Assembly: GCF_040939455.1 (NCBI RefSeq)
Contig: NC_134108.1
Span: 86,844,001-86,908,000, forward strand
DNA: 64,000 nucleotides
Reading direction: 5' to 3'
Origin: Microcebus murinus
Taxonomy: Eukaryota > Chordata > Mammalia > Primates > Cheirogaleidae
Under the pieces are notes generated by a model, which had not been told where the DNA came from, did not search any database, and worked only from the letters and a program-made list of their open reading frames with translations. Each line of letters opens with the position of its first letter. The stretch's first letter is position 1. Shown here piece after piece: positions 12,066 through 26,450 of this stretch. A program made the translations under genes and the position numbers.

Positions 12066-14882
12066 TTATGCTCACTTTAATATCCTTTTTCTTATAATTT
12101 CTTAATAGAACACTCTTTTAAACTGTAGGAACAAAATAGTTGTGGGAGGAGGTATGGGAGGTGGTGAATCACATGTGTTTGCAACACTTTTGAAATGGAA
12201 GTCAAAGGGATGCCAGCTAGCTTTATGTAGTCTCAAAGTTGGCACAGAATCTTACATCAATGCTTGCTTTTGATTCTTTGGTAGAAATGCTGTATAACAG
12301 TACAGTTGATGTAATAGAAGATATATTGTGGAAATAAATTAAAACATGGGCATTGGTGAGTCTGAGCCCAAAAGGTAGACTCTGAATGTTAAAAATTTAT
12401 AGGGAAAAAGACCATAAACAATTTATTTGCCTTGTTTTTTGGGTGTGTGCACAAAAATGATGTATAATAAAAATCTGTGTATAATTAAGTCCAAAAGAAC
12501 TTTTTAATAAGTATAAATAAATATTCTCAGTGTTAAGAAAGACTTCTGTCATAGTTTATTTTTCTTTATTTCTTATTTGTACATAATGGCATGTTTTACA
12601 ATTATGATGTCTTATATTCCTTACTATAGGAGCATTGATATTATGGGATAAGGACTTGCTGATCTAATCCTTATTGTTTTATTTTTTATTGTTATTTCCT
12701 TCTAAATTATATTCTTATATTTCCTAAAAGAAACTCAGATAAAAACAATTTACAATGTACCATCAGCATGATGAGCCCTAGTCAAAAAATGAAGTAGAAT
12801 CAATTATTTACTATTCTCAACCTGAATTTAGAAAATCCCTTTGGTGGCATCTAACCATTCCATCCCACCCCTCTCCTGTCACCCTCCATGCTTAGGAAAC
12901 TGCTGCTCTTAGGAAAAAAAAATTTGATCAACTTATTTAAACTGAGTTAGGAAACACAATACCATCTCTCAGTATCTTCTCTCTGCATGTTTGGATTTTT
13001 GTGGGTACAGAGCTCTAGGTCAGCTTGACCAAAGAAACAAAGGCTAACTAAACACTTTCACACATCTTGGTGCTTGGTGGGTATTATTTTTAGAGAGCTG
13101 GGAAGATATATATATTTTTAATTTTAACACATAGTCAACTATCTATTCTGGCTGGGACTAAGAACTGCCTACGTGGGGTCTTCTGGACACAGTAACCCCA
13201 GAGGAGTCTGTGTTATTGGCTGTATCTCTTTTCCATGACAAATGTAACAAGAATAGCATAACCAGAAACATAGTAGTCACAAGTAGTCACATAGTAGTCA
13301 CAAGTCACGTAGTAGCCTATTGACCTTCATGAGTTATATACACATAATTCCTGAAGTCAACAACTCAAGGAAGGTGCAGAGTAAAGAAGATTCTACAGAC
13401 ATCAATGACGATAAGCATAGATTAAAAGGCTTTATCATAAAAGTGAAATGATTCATGAATACTCTATTTACTCTGCAAAGGGAAGATTGAGGGGAAAATG
13501 TGTTTGGTGCTGTAAAAATACAAACTAGGAACGAGCAATAAGAAGGTCTTTAATAAAACTACTCTGGGCCTTTATTTTTCTTCCCCCATCATCACCTCGG
13601 ACTTGGAAAATTACCTTGTTTGACTCCAGAAACTTAAAAGGACCAAAAGTCATTAGCATTGGGTTATAACAATGTAAATCATTCTCCATTTGGCTAGTAA
13701 GTCTTTACACTAACAAAACATCAATTGTTTTGATTGCTGGTTCTCATTTACAGGTAAATGTAGAAAAAAGTTGGTGACACTTCGGCAGCTGCAGTGAACA
13801 GAATTATTACTTTCTTCCTTTTTTGGCTCTTTGAGTTCTCAGGAGGCATAGCAAAAATATCAACACCAGATGGCTCTAAAGGAGATTATATTTATTTATT
13901 TTTTTATTTATGCCCTGTCTATTTCTAAAAAGAATTTAAGGTAGCTTAAAGTCTCAAATAATTATCAGAGTGGCAATTTTTAATTGATCTGAATATAAGC
14001 CTCCATAGGGGGGAAATGCCATTTTTAATGGTTTATAGAGCAAATCTCTCGGTTTAGTAGTTTATAGATGTTGCTGGTCCTCGTATAATGAAGACTTATC
14101 AGTTTAATTGCTATGGCAGAGACCTACTTTGGTCCTGATCCAAAGCTTCCAGAAAACAGAAATTATTGGAAGAAGAAGCACTCAAGATATGTTCTAGATT
14201 TTTCTCTAACTTCTTAGATAAATTTGGATAGAAATGGTTCAGTTTTCAATATATGCTTATTAGTAGTTTAACAACTTGCATTGCTAAAAGAGAAAGACAT
14301 AAAGGAGATGAAAATAAACTAGCATTTTGAGAAACTAGCATATATGCTAGACTTTCCAGTCTGACAGAACCAATCTATTTGTCTCATATTTTCTTTTTGA
14401 TGTATGCACAAAAAATATCTATGATAAAAATCAATGCCTAACAGGTCAAGCCAGCGACATAATTTTCAAGGCCCAGTGCAAAATGAAAGCGTAGGCTTAT
14501 TCAAAAGGCAGGAAAAATGCTTTCCTTTTCTCCCCCCAAGGTTTCTTTCTCTACCTGTTATAATGGTTTTTATTTGCTATTTAATATTGAGTTCCCTCTG
14601 GCATGGGGTTACTTGCAGGGTGAGTGCAAACCTTCACAGGAACTCAAGGCCCTGACTTGAGACTTGGCGAGTAGACTGCTTCCATCCTGCCTCAACCCTC
14701 TCTGTGCCCATGACCAGGTCCCGACTGGGTAGTGGAGAACAGCAGTGGTTGCTAGGGGGTGAGGAGAGCATTTGGGGAACTCATCCTGGATAGATGCACA
14801 GGAAGAAACCCATGAGCCAAGACTCCAAGCCTCTAGTACCTACTCCATCATCCTGCAGGACTTGACTTACAAACCTCACATT
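12065..14882. other. Unannotated stretch, mostly unique
   Basis: No coding exon found. Contains a small imperfect tandem repeat (13269-13315). About 14445-14880 resembles an old dispersed repeat ('ttcaaggcccagtgcaaaat') of unassigned family. The rest appears unique. Confidence 0.4.
13269..13315. repeat. Small imperfect tandem repeat
   Basis: Iterations of 'catagtagtcacaagtagt'-like units (variants of 'agtagtcac') over about 47 bp. Confidence 0.75.
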
Positions 14883-14896
14883 CAAAGATAAAATTA

Positions 14897-15246
14897 TTTT
14901 ATTTATTTATTTATTTATTTGAGACAGAGTCTCACTTTGTTGCCCAGACTAGAGTGCCATGGCATCAGCCTAACTCACAGCAACCTCAAACTCCTGGGCT
15001 CAAGCGATCCTCCTGCCTCAGCCTCCCGAGTTGCACAATACATGCCTGTAGCTGGGACTACAGGCATGCGCCACCATGCCCGGCTCATTTTTTCTATATA
15101 TATTAGTTGGCCAATTGATTTCTTTCTATTTATAGTAAAGACGGGGGTCTCGCTCAGGCTGGTTTCGAACTCCTGACCTCAAGCAATCCGCCCGCCTCGG
15201 CCTCCCAGAGTGCTAGGATTACAGGCGTGAGCCACCGCGCCCAGCC
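14897..15246 (-). mobile_element. Alu SINE, strepsirrhine type, with a small internal duplication
   Basis: Reverse full-length Alu preceded by an (ATTT)n-type tail. Inside, 'catgcctgtagctgggacta' is followed again by 'caggcatgcgcc', an extra ~20 bp relative to the other copies. Target duplication 'caaagataaaattatt' at 14883-14898 and 15247-15262. Confidence 0.92.
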
Positions 15247-15804
15247 CAAAGATAAAATTATTAACAATTTTTAGGACGATGGCTGTAGAGGATTAAACCT
15301 CAAACATGAGGCCCATCTAAGATATGCTATGACTGCACTGGTTGTACGTCCCTGGTCACATATCCTTCTGAGTAGGTTTTGTATAGATAAAGACATTAAG
15401 CTATGGACGTTCACACCTCATAAGTGACAGATTTGGAAATTAAACATAGATTGATTTGACCTCTATGTCAGCACATCTTATTGGTTTCTCTCTTCTGGAA
15501 TCTACCTCCAGCAGCAGCTGGTTCTGACTTTGCAATGTGAATTCTTACTTGAGGGGAATGCCATCCAGTGTTATTAGTTCAAATATCTTCAAATATTGCA
15601 TTTCCACTATCAAAATGACGGTGTATGTAAATCTCCATGCTGCAAACACCTGAAAGAGAACTTTGACTTTTGCTTCTTTTCTGGAAAGCTTTTGATGACT
15701 CTCTTTCTTTTTAGACAGCGTGGTTCTGGAAGAATTCTGTAAACTCAATATATAAATCTAACAGTTCCCTTGGTCACTTCTTAGAGAATATTCAGTTCTT
15801 TATC

Positions 15805-15990
15805 GAATTGACTCTCCACCTACGTGCACATTAGAATCACCTGGGAAGCTTGAGAAACTACGAGGCCTTACCCTTCACCAATTAAAGCAGAACTTCTAGG
15901 GGGTTAAGACTGGCATCAGTGCTTACAAATTTTCCCAGGTGATTCTAATTTGTAAACAGAGCTTCCAACCACTGCTCTGGCTTTCACTTT
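15805..15990 (+). mobile_element. MER5-like hAT DNA transposon relic
   Basis: 'cacattagaatcacctggga' and 'cccaggtgattctaatttgt' are the opposed halves of the MER5A/B palindromic structure. Non-autonomous and ancient. Confidence 0.7.
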
Positions 15991-16016
15991 GAATAACCTG
16001 ATATAAACTACATGAG

Positions 16017-16128
16017 TTTTTTTAAATTTAAATTTAATTTTATTTTATTTCAGCATATTATGAGGGTACAAATGTTTAGGTTACATATATTGCCTTTGCC
16101 CCACCTGACCATTAGACTATGTGGGATG
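16017..16128 (-). mobile_element. Short L1 3' end (lineage-specific type)
   Basis: Poly(T)-rich start, then 'ttcagcatattatgagggta' and 'caaatgtttaggttacatat', the reverse complement of the L1 terminus also seen near 62345. Heavily 5' truncated (~110 bp). Approximate flanking duplication 'aactacatg' / 'aactacaatg'. Confidence 0.7.
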
Positions 16129-16139
16129 AACTACAATGG

Positions 16140-17048
<909 letters not shown>

Positions 17049-17064
17049 TAAATATTCATTTTTT

Positions 17065-17500
17065 AGACAAATATTTATTTTGCAGTTCTGTCCCAGTCTT
17101 GCTTCTTACTCCAGAGGAGCAAATAAAGAAGGTAAAAATCTTCGTCTTCATGGAGTTTACGTTCTAGTAGGAGGAAATAGACAATAAACAAGTTAAAAAT
17201 TGGAGGGTAATAGGTGTTTTGAAGAAAAAGAACGCAGAGGAGACTAACAGTTGAGGTGGTAACATGATGTAGGAGGGTTAAGTTTTAATGGGGTTACTAG
17301 GAAAGGATTACTGAGGTGACATTTTAATAAAAGCTTGGAGAAGAAGTAGTAAGCTGAAAAGATACTGGAAGAAGAGCAAGGGCAGAGTCTAGTGCTTTCT
17401 AGGAATAGTAGCAGGACTGTGTTTTTGGAACGGAGGGAACAAGGGTGGGAAAAGTTCCAGTAGATGGTGAAGTTGGTGAAGTTGGAGGGATTTCAAACAA
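17065..17500. other. Unannotated stretch
   Basis: Contains 'ttctagtaggaggaaataga' and 'taataggtgttttgaagaaa', suggestive of a very old repeat, but not assignable. A small GTGAAGTTG tandem lies at about 17466-17482. Confidence 0.35.
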
Positions 17501-17501
17501 A

Positions 17502-17793
17502 GTTTTTTTTTGTTTTCGAGATGGACTTTCTCTCTCCGTTACTCTGGATAGAGTACAGTGATGTCATCATCATAGCTCACGACAACCTCAAACTCCTGGA
17601 CTCAAGTGATCCTCTTGCCTCAGCCTCCCAAGTAGCTGGGACTACAGGATGACAACCAGCTAATTTTTCTATATTTAGTAGAGACAAGTCTTGCTCTTGC
17701 TTAGGCTGGTCTCCAACTCCTGAGCTCAAGCAATCCACCCACCTTGGCCTCCCAGAGTGCTGGGATTACAGGCATGAGCCACCGTGCCTGGCT
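17502..17793 (-). mobile_element. Older Alu
   Basis: Reverse Alu without the strepsirrhine junction insertion ('aaccagctaatttttctata' directly followed by 'tttagtagagacaag'), ending 'gagccaccgtgcctggct'. More diverged than the young copies. Confidence 0.88.
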
Positions 17794-18009
17794 GATTTTG
17801 AATTTGTTTTTAAAGGTGTTGATGCACAAGTTAGTGCCATTTTAAGGAAAACATTATAAAAGATTCACCATCAGGTGAATACTTGGACCAGACAACCTTT
17901 ATGTATCCTTATGAGATTCCATGATTCTTGATTGTTGTGATTTCATGTTACTCTTGCTGGGCAGGTGTCTTCAATTTCCAAACCAGTGAGGCTCAAACAG
18001 TGAAAAATC

Positions 18010-18165
18010 AAATTCAAATTCAAAGTTGCTCCCTATTGAAATGTAAACTCCATGAAGACAAAAAGTTTTATGTTTTTTGTTCACTCCTGTGTTCCCAGGA
18101 GCTATAAGTGTGCTTGGCACACAGTGACTGCAAAATGAATATTTGTTTAAGTAATAATCATTTAC
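18010..18165 (+). mobile_element. L2 LINE 3' end
   Basis: 'gaaatgtaaactccatgaag', 'tgttcactcctgtgttccca' and 'gtgcttggcacacagtgact' match the L2 3' terminal consensus as I know it. Confidence 0.7.
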
Positions 18166-18379
18166 ATTTACAATCAGTCAGCATCGTCTTTATTCTTGCT
18201 AAAGAGAAGTTAACCGAAAATCAACTTGTTCAGAGTTAATGGTTGTAATACTAATAGACTTTTATAACCCTATAGATATTTTAAAGAATGGAGATAATTG
18301 GTCATATTAAAATTGGTCATATTTTGGCACTTAAAATCCTGTATTTGCAGAAGATATCTCTTCTCTCAGTTATGTGCAT

Positions 18380-18500
18380 GGCACAGTTCACCAGTTGTTT
18401 GTTCAAATCCCACTGTCTCCCTTCAAATATCACTTCCTTGACTATCTTAATCTAAACATGCCTCTCGACTGTTGCTTTCCATTATTTTAATGTCTGCTTC
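18380..18500 (+). mobile_element. L2 fragment
   Basis: 'ttcaaatatcacttccttga' and 'catgcctctcgactgttgct' resemble the L2 3' region upstream of its terminus. Confidence 0.4.
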
Positions 18501-18519
18501 TTTTGTTGTTGTGTGTGGG

Positions 18520-18985
18520 TTATAAGTTAAATTGTGTCCCCCTCAAAATGATGCATTGAAGTCCTAACCCCCAGTACCTCAGGATGCAAACTTATTTGTA
18601 AATAGATGACACATCTTCAGGTTAAGATGAGGTTATTACAGTGGGCCCTAGTCCAATGTGACTGACGTCCTTATAAAAAAATTTGGACATAGACATAGAC
18701 ACGCAAAGAGGAAAGAGCATATGAAGAGATATGGAGAGAATGCCATGTGAAGACAGAGGGTTGGAGTAATGCATCTACCAGCCAAGGAATGCCAAAGATT
18801 ACCATAAACCACCAGAAGCTAGGAAAAGGCCGGGAAGATTCCCCTACAGATTTTAGAAGGCGTATGGCCCAGCTGACACCTTGATTGAACTAACTTTGAG
18901 AACTGTTAAGACAATGAAATTCTGTTGTTTTAAGTTATCCAGTTCGTGGAACTTTGTTATGGCAGCCCTAGGAAACTGAATGATA
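18520..18985 (+). mobile_element. MLT1-type MaLR LTR, near full length
   Basis: Starts around 'aaattgtgtccccctcaaaa'. It has 'ccagccaaggaatgccaaag' and 'accagaagctaggaaaaggc', and ends 'ggaactttgttatggcagcc'. Sense orientation. Confidence 0.8.
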
Positions 18986-18999
18986 TTTTTTTTCTGTTG

Positions 19000-19145
19000 G
19001 TTAATTTCTGCTTGCTCCTACCAGATGTTAATTTCCATGAGGAAATAGATATGGTATATTTTGTTTACTTTTGTACTCCCAAATACCTAGAATGGTGCCT
19101 GACACTCAGAAAATATTTGTCAAAAGCATGTAGGGATAAATATTT
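19000..19145 (+). mobile_element. L2 LINE 3' end
   Basis: 'gctcctaccagatgttaatt', 'tcctgcc'-less terminus 'aatggtgcctgacactcaga' and 'aaatatttgtc' correspond to the L2 3' end; it abuts the L1 that follows. Confidence 0.6.
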
Positions 19146-19149
19146 TATT

Positions 19150-21250
19150 TTTCATTCTTTTCTTTAATTGATACATAATATTTGTACATATTTATGGGGT
19201 ACACGTGATATTTTGTTACGTGCATAGCATGTGTAATGGTCAAGTCAGGATATTTAGGATACCCATCACCTCAAGCATTTATCATTTCTATGTGCTGGGA
19301 ACATTTCAAGACCTCTTTTCTAGTTATTTTGAAATATACAATACATTGTTAACTATAGTCACCGTACTTTGCTATCAAACACTAGAATTTATTCCTTCTA
19401 ATTGTGTGTTTGTATCCATTAACCAACCTCTGTTCATTCCACTCCCTTCCCAGCCTCTGTAATTATCATTCTACTCTCTATCAGTAGAGAACTAAGCTCA
19501 TGATCTCTCCGTGAAATCAACTCTTTTCAGCTCCCACATAGGAGTGAGAACATGGGATAATTTGTCTTTCTGTATCTAGCTTATTTCACTTAACCTAATG
19601 ACCTCCTGTTCAATTCATGTTCCTGCAAATGACATGATTTCATTTTTCATGGTAGAATAGTATTGCAATGTGTATATATACTACATTTTATTTATTGATC
19701 TGTTGATGGCACTTAGGTTAACTTCATATCTTTGCTATTGTGAACAGTGCTGTAATAAACATGGGGGTGCATGCATCCCTTTGATATGCTGATTTCCTTT
19801 CCTTTGGAAACTCAGTAGTAAGATTGTTGGATTGTATGGTAGTTCTATTTGTAGTTTTTGAGAAATCTCCATATTGTTTTTCATAATGGCTGTACTAATT
19901 TACATTCCCATTAGTAGCATGTAAGAGTTCCCTTTCTTTATATCCTTACCAGCATCTGTATTTTTACCTTTTTGGTAATAAACCTTCTAACCACGGTAAG
20001 ATGATATCTCATTGTGGTTTCAATTTACATTTCCCTGATGATTAGTGATGTTAAGAACTTTTTTATATACTTGTTGGCCATTTGTATGTCTTCTAAGAAA
20101 TGTCTATTCAGATCCTTTGACCGTTTTTTAATGGGGTTGTTTATTTTTTTGCTCTTTTGAGTTTTTTGTAAATTCTGGATATTAGCCGCTCGTCAGATAA
20201 ATAGTTTGCAAATATTTTCTCCCACTGAACAGGTTTTTTCTTCACTCTATTGATTGTTTCCTTTGCTATGCAAAAGTTTTTTCATTTAATATAGTACCAT
20301 TTGTTTATTTCTGTTTTTTTGCCTGTGCTTATGGGGTATTAGACATAAAGTCTTTGCCCAGACCAATGTCCTGGAGTATTTCCCCTGTGTTTTCTTCTAG
20401 TAGTTTTATAGATTTGGGTCTTCTGTGCTGTGGTTTGGATATGGTTTGTTTGGCTCCACCAAGTGTCATGTTAAAATTTGATCCCTAAGGTTGTTGGTGG
20501 GGCCTAGTGGGAGGTGTTTGGGTTGTGGGGGCAGATCCCTCATGAATGGGTTGGTGCCATTCCTGTGGGAGTAAGTTCTCACTCTTAGTTACCATGAGAA
20601 CTAGTTGTTAAAAAGAGCCTGACATTGCTTCCACTCTTGCCATGTGATTGTCACATAATGGCTCCCCTTCACTTTCCACTAGAAGGAGAAGCTTCCTGAG
20701 GCCCTCATCACATGCAGATTTGGTACTATGCTTCTTATACAGCCTGCAGAACCATGAACCAAATAAATTATCCAGCCTCAGGTATTCGTTGATAGCAACA
20801 CAAATTGACTAAGGCATTATATTTAAGTTTTTTACGCATTTCAAGTTGATTTTCATATATCATGAGAGACAGAGTTCTGAATTCATTCTTCTGCATATGG
20901 ATATCCAGTTTTCCCAGCACCATTTAGTGAAAAGGGCATCCTTTCTCCAATGAATATATTCTTGATAAATTTGTCCAAAATCAGTTGGTTTTAAATATGT
21001 GGATTTATTTTTTTGGTCTTTATTATGTTCCATTGGTCTATGTTCCTGTTCTTATCAAAAATATCATGCTGTTTTGGTTACTATAGCCTTGTAATATATT
21101 TTGAAATGAGGTAGTGTGATGGCTTTACCTTTGTTCTTTTTGCTCAAGATTGCTTTGGCTATTTGGGCTCTTTTTGGTTCTGTACAAATTTTAGGGTTAT
21201 TTTTACTATTTCTTTGAAAATACCATTTAAAAAAAATATTTTTTGCTACA
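19150..21250 (-). mobile_element. L1 (L1MA/L1P-age), 5' truncated, interrupted by an MST LTR
   Basis: Antisense L1: the 3' UTR comes first ('tacatatttatggggtacac', 'ggatacccatcacctcaagc'), then ORF2 3' sequence ('gtgctgtaataaacatgggg', 'tcttgcccagaccaatgtcc'-like, 'ggttactatagccttgtaat'), ending near 21250 within ORF2. The frame is destroyed by many stops. An MST LTR (20426-20816) interrupts it, and L1 resumes on the far side ('ttatatttaagttttttacg'). Confidence 0.9.
20426..20816 (+). mobile_element. MST-type MaLR solo LTR inside L1
   Basis: Begins 'tgctgtggtttggatatggt' and includes 'gtggggcctagtgggaggtg' and 'gcagatccctcatgaatggg'. Its 3' end contains 'ctgcagaaccatgaaccaaa' and 'gcctcaggtattcgttgata'. 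No internal ERV sequence, so a solo LTR. Confidence 0.9.
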
Positions 21251-21251
21251 A

Positions 21252-21515
21252 TTTGTCTCTTTCTGAAAGAGACATAATACATGCCCAAGTATTAGTGAAG
21301 TAGGAGAAAATTTCAATAATTATAAAAATGTATACTGGAAATTTTCACTTTGTTTTCTATTATGGTGCCCTAAAAAATACTGTGTGGTAGAAACTATTTC
21401 TCTGGTAGGGAGAGTTTTAAACATCTCTGAGCATTTTCAGGAAGTCACTGTTGCCAGGGATGGAAACATTGCCTGAACAGGGGACCCTGTTGGGTACTAG
21501 TGATCATCCCTTGTA

Positions 21516-21551
<36 letters not shown>

Positions 21552-22823
21552 GCACATTGCCTCTTACCTGTTTATTCTGCCAAAGAAAGAGATGGCATGT
21601 TCTGGCCAGACTGCTCAATTTCCTTCCCCTTTGTTATTAGTGACCTCTGCTGTCATAAAAGCAGCCCTCTGCTTGCCTCTGTAGCTACTCCCTGGTTGCC
21701 AACAATGGAAACATTCAACAACCAGTCTCATCATTCTGAAAAATAAAAATGCTTTTGGAGCTCAAAAGCCACAGAGACTTTGCCATTTATTTCCTAAAAT
21801 GTATTCTTACATTCAAAAGTTCATCTGTGAGAACCATATACAGAATCACACATTTGTCTTCAGCCTTCATGTTACACTGAAAAGCAGATAGAGAGTGTTG
21901 TGCTCAAAAGAGAAACTTGATGGAGCTCTCGAATTCTTTTGACTGCTGGATGTGCCCTCTACAAATTACGCAAACTTTAGTAATTGAGCTCATAATTAAA
22001 ATAAATAAATAAATAAATGTATAAAATTAAAAGATAACTCTTTCCATGGTTCCATTAATTCTCACCCTTATCTAATTCAACTACGTCATCTGGCCAACCA
22101 ATGTTAGGAAAAAAATTCTGTCCCTTCATTTAAGAGACAGATGAACAGTCTAACATGACTCACAAATAAAAAATTTTTAAGATTAATGATCTTGGTGGAG
22201 TCCTTCTGATAAGACATAAGCCTGATATTCTAAAATAGAAAGAATAAAAACAAAGAATGTGTGCATGTATAAATATCCTTTCTAATATGTGAGTTTTGGA
22301 AAATCCCGTATTTCATGAATCATTAGCTTATATTTTGTTTTTACGTTATACAATCATTCCAAAAACAAGTCTGTGTAGATATTGCCACCTACTGTTTGCC
22401 TGGAAATATACTAGTATAATTCACTTTATGTAACAATACTTCTTCCTCTAATTGCATTTCTTTTTCCATAAAGAGCATTTTTTTCTCAACCCCTTCTTCT
22501 TTTAAAATTCTTTATTTATTAACATACTCTTCAGTACTATATCTACCAGGTCATTACAAGAAATTCTTTTCTTTTACATTGCAAAATCCTGAGGCAGTTA
22601 CCTAATTTTTCTTAAATTTTTCCTAATATAGTTGAAATAATAAAGCAGTTTCAGGTTTGAAAAGACTATATAGTATATATAATTGATATTCCATTTAAAA
22701 AATATATTAGTCTCCAATATATTAATAATTAAAAGTGGTCAAGATTACTGAATTGCTGTCAGTTTTATTTTGAGATTCAAATTCAAGATATTTATAACGC
22801 AAATATCTGTGTTTTCCCCTGTT
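21252..22823. other. Unannotated stretch with a microsatellite
   Basis: Mostly unique AT-rich DNA. The (TG)n array at 21514-21551 drives two spurious open frames. (AAAT)n of ~25 bp near 21993-22018. Confidence 0.4.
21514..21551. repeat. (TG)n microsatellite
   Basis: About 38 bp of TG dinucleotides preceded by 'tgtatgta'; likely polymorphic. Confidence 0.95.
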
Positions 22824-23135
22824 GTCTTAGTCTATTCAGTCTGCTATAACAAAACACTATAAACTGGGTGGCTTATAAATGTGATAGATTTCTCACAGTT
22901 CTAAAGGCTGGAAGTCTAAGATCAAGGCACTGGCAGACTTAGTGTCTGGTGAGGGTCATATGGTGGAAGGGTTGAGGGATCTTTCTGGGCTCTCTTTCAT
23001 AAAGGACACTAACCCCATTCATGAGGGCTCCACTCTCATAACCTAATCACCTCCCAAAGGCCCCACCTCTTACCATCACCTTGGGGGTTAGGATTTCAAC
23101 ATATGAATTTGGGGGGTGACACAAACATTAAGACG
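22824..23135 (-). mobile_element. MST-type MaLR LTR, antisense
   Basis: 'gtcttagtctattcagtctg' at the left, 'ctgggtggcttataaatgtg', 'cctaatcacctcccaaaggc' and 'aggatttcaacatatgaatt' at the right. A clear solo LTR. Confidence 0.9.
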
Positions 23136-23716
23136 ATTGCACTGTAAATATGTTTGGATGTCAGTGATTAAACAGCAAATTATTTTTTGAGATAAAAATC
23201 AGTTACTTACAATCATCTTCTGAACTGCTTACTTTGTAGTTAGTTTTGTGATGTGTATGTAGCATTATTTTCAGTATGGTATTGATTAAAACCAGAAATA
23301 AAGTAAAAAATTTAAAATTTTCACAACCATATTTTAGGTTAATTTAAATGCACTGAGATAATCCATGGTTTGTAGGCAAATAACTATGACTAGACCCAGT
23401 ATTAATTAAAATCTGTAAAATTTTTTACAGTTTAAAAAGTCTTTTGTATATTTTAGTAAATTTGGTCCCAGTAATAACCCTATGAGGTAAATAGTACAGT
23501 AATTATTTTTGTACTACATATAAAGAAAGACCAAAAAAAAAATCAAGGTACTTGAATATTACATAACCAAAATAACTCTATAAATTCTATTAACTTTGAA
23601 GTTTATTCACTTTTACTGTTCCTTATGAATTAATTTAATTAATTTATATGAATACATAATGAGCTATTTTTCAACTATTGCTTGTTTAGTGAAGAATTTT
23701 ATTTTAATTTTTATTT
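23136..23716. other. Unannotated stretch
   Basis: Unique AT-rich sequence; nothing recognised. Confidence 0.4.
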
Positions 23717-23719
23717 TAT

Positions 23720-24345
<626 letters not shown>

Positions 24346-24349
24346 TCTA

Positions 24350-24660
24350 AGGTCCCTGTTTCCTTGCTGGCTGTTGGCCAGGGACCACTTCCAGTTTTCA
24401 GAGGCCATTAGCATGTGTTGCCTTGTGGCCCCTTCATCTTCAAATCCAGCAGCGGAAAACTTCGCTCATGTCAAATTCCAATCATACTTTGAATCTCTCT
24501 AATTTTCTTGTCCCTGACCTCTATACATCGATTAAAGGACTTGTGATCAGGTCAGGCTTTCCTGGGATATTTCTCTACCTTAATTGAATTGGAACCTTAA
24601 TTGCATCACAAAATCCCTTCACAGTAACACCTAGATTAGTGTTTGATTGAATAACAGGGA
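24350..24660 (-). mobile_element. MLT1-like LTR fragment, antisense
   Basis: 'ccctgtttccttgctggctg', 'ccagggaccacttccagttt', 'ttgtggccccttcatcttca' and 'atccagcagcggaaaacttc' are antisense MLT1 landmarks. Confidence 0.65.
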
Positions 24661-24844
24661 GAAGGTGCGTTTACTCCAAGACCTGGAAATTTGGGGAGCC
24701 TTTTTAGAGTTCTTCTAACCATGCTTCTCATTTGCCTGTCTACAAGCATTTCCTAGTTTAGCCCCCAGTATCCTCCCTGCTTTAATATTCCTGTCAATTT
24801 ACATAACAAAGTTGCCTCTCAATGAATCATTCTAAAGCACAGTT
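24661..24844. other. Unannotated short stretch
   Basis: Pyrimidine-rich unique sequence; 'tccctgctttaatattcctg' suggests possible L2 but is too short to call. Confidence 0.3.
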
Positions 24845-24855
24845 CTGATTAAGTT

Positions 24856-25201
<346 letters not shown>

Positions 25202-25429
25202 CTGATTAAGTTTAATATCTTACTCAAGTCAGAAAAAACAAAACAACCAACAATTTAAAGGCCTCTCAGGGCATGCAAGTAAGGTCTTTGAAAATCAAGG
25301 TCTGAAACATGCTTGTTTCTCTTTATCTTTCTTAATGCATCATTTAATTGAGTATTCACCTTGTTTGTCCTGTGCACAGAGAGGTTGGTGCTTTGATTTC
25401 TCCCCTCTTTCCTTACCCTCTCCTTTATA

Positions 25430-25730
25430 AAAACAAATTCCAGTTGTTTCAAGGCTGCATTGTAATGCCAACTCCTCCAAAGAGCTTTGCATTAACCTCC
25501 TCCCCTTTGAAAGCCTTTATTATCTTGCTTTAGAAATCTGTATTTCTAGTGTAGTTAGCACTCCACCTTGGGTTATGATAATTGACAAATGACTTCTTGC
25601 TCCTACCAAATGGCAGACTCCTGTATGCCAGATCGGTATTTGGTTTATTTTTGTCTCTTCTACAACAACTGTAGTACCTTGTAGAGATGATACATTCTAA
25701 AATATTTGTTGAGCCATTAACTAAAATATC
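25430..25730 (+). mobile_element. L2 LINE 3' region
   Basis: 'aactcctccaaagagctttg', 'cctttattatcttgctttag', 'ggtttatttttgtctcttct' and 'aaaatatttgttgagccatt' follow L2 3' order. Confidence 0.6.
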
Positions 25731-26108
25731 AAAATAGACACTAGAATGTTATACAAACCAGGGACTCATAGATCTGCACCGTGAATGCTTCATTTTATTT
25801 TCACATCTTTTGCATCAGTCTGATAGTCTGTGTTCTTTCTTTTGTGGCTGCTTTTTTCAAGGTCACTGTTTCCTGACATGCCACCTTTAAGTTAGATTGC
25901 ATTCCTCTGCTATTGGCTAATAACCAATGACTAATTCATTTATGCTTTCTTCTATTATAAATAAATGGTTTTGTTTGTTTTTTGTTACCTGGAGAAAGAA
26001 GTTTCTGCTCCAATTTTAAGAAAATTTTCAAGAGCTAGAGGCAGACTTAGTCTTATATCTCATTTTCTTGTTCATACAGTTAACCTTTTTCTAATATTAA
26101 GAATATTT
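25731..26108. other. Unannotated stretch
   Basis: Unique sequence, no gene signal. Confidence 0.4.
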
Positions 26109-26109
26109 C

Positions 26110-26450
<341 letters not shown>

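Noticed and set aside
14919..15176. Frames reading '[20 protein letters not shown]' and the same motif near 16715, 23732, 24919 and others
   Set aside because: This is the standard translation of antisense Alu, repeated in every Alu of that orientation; not genes.
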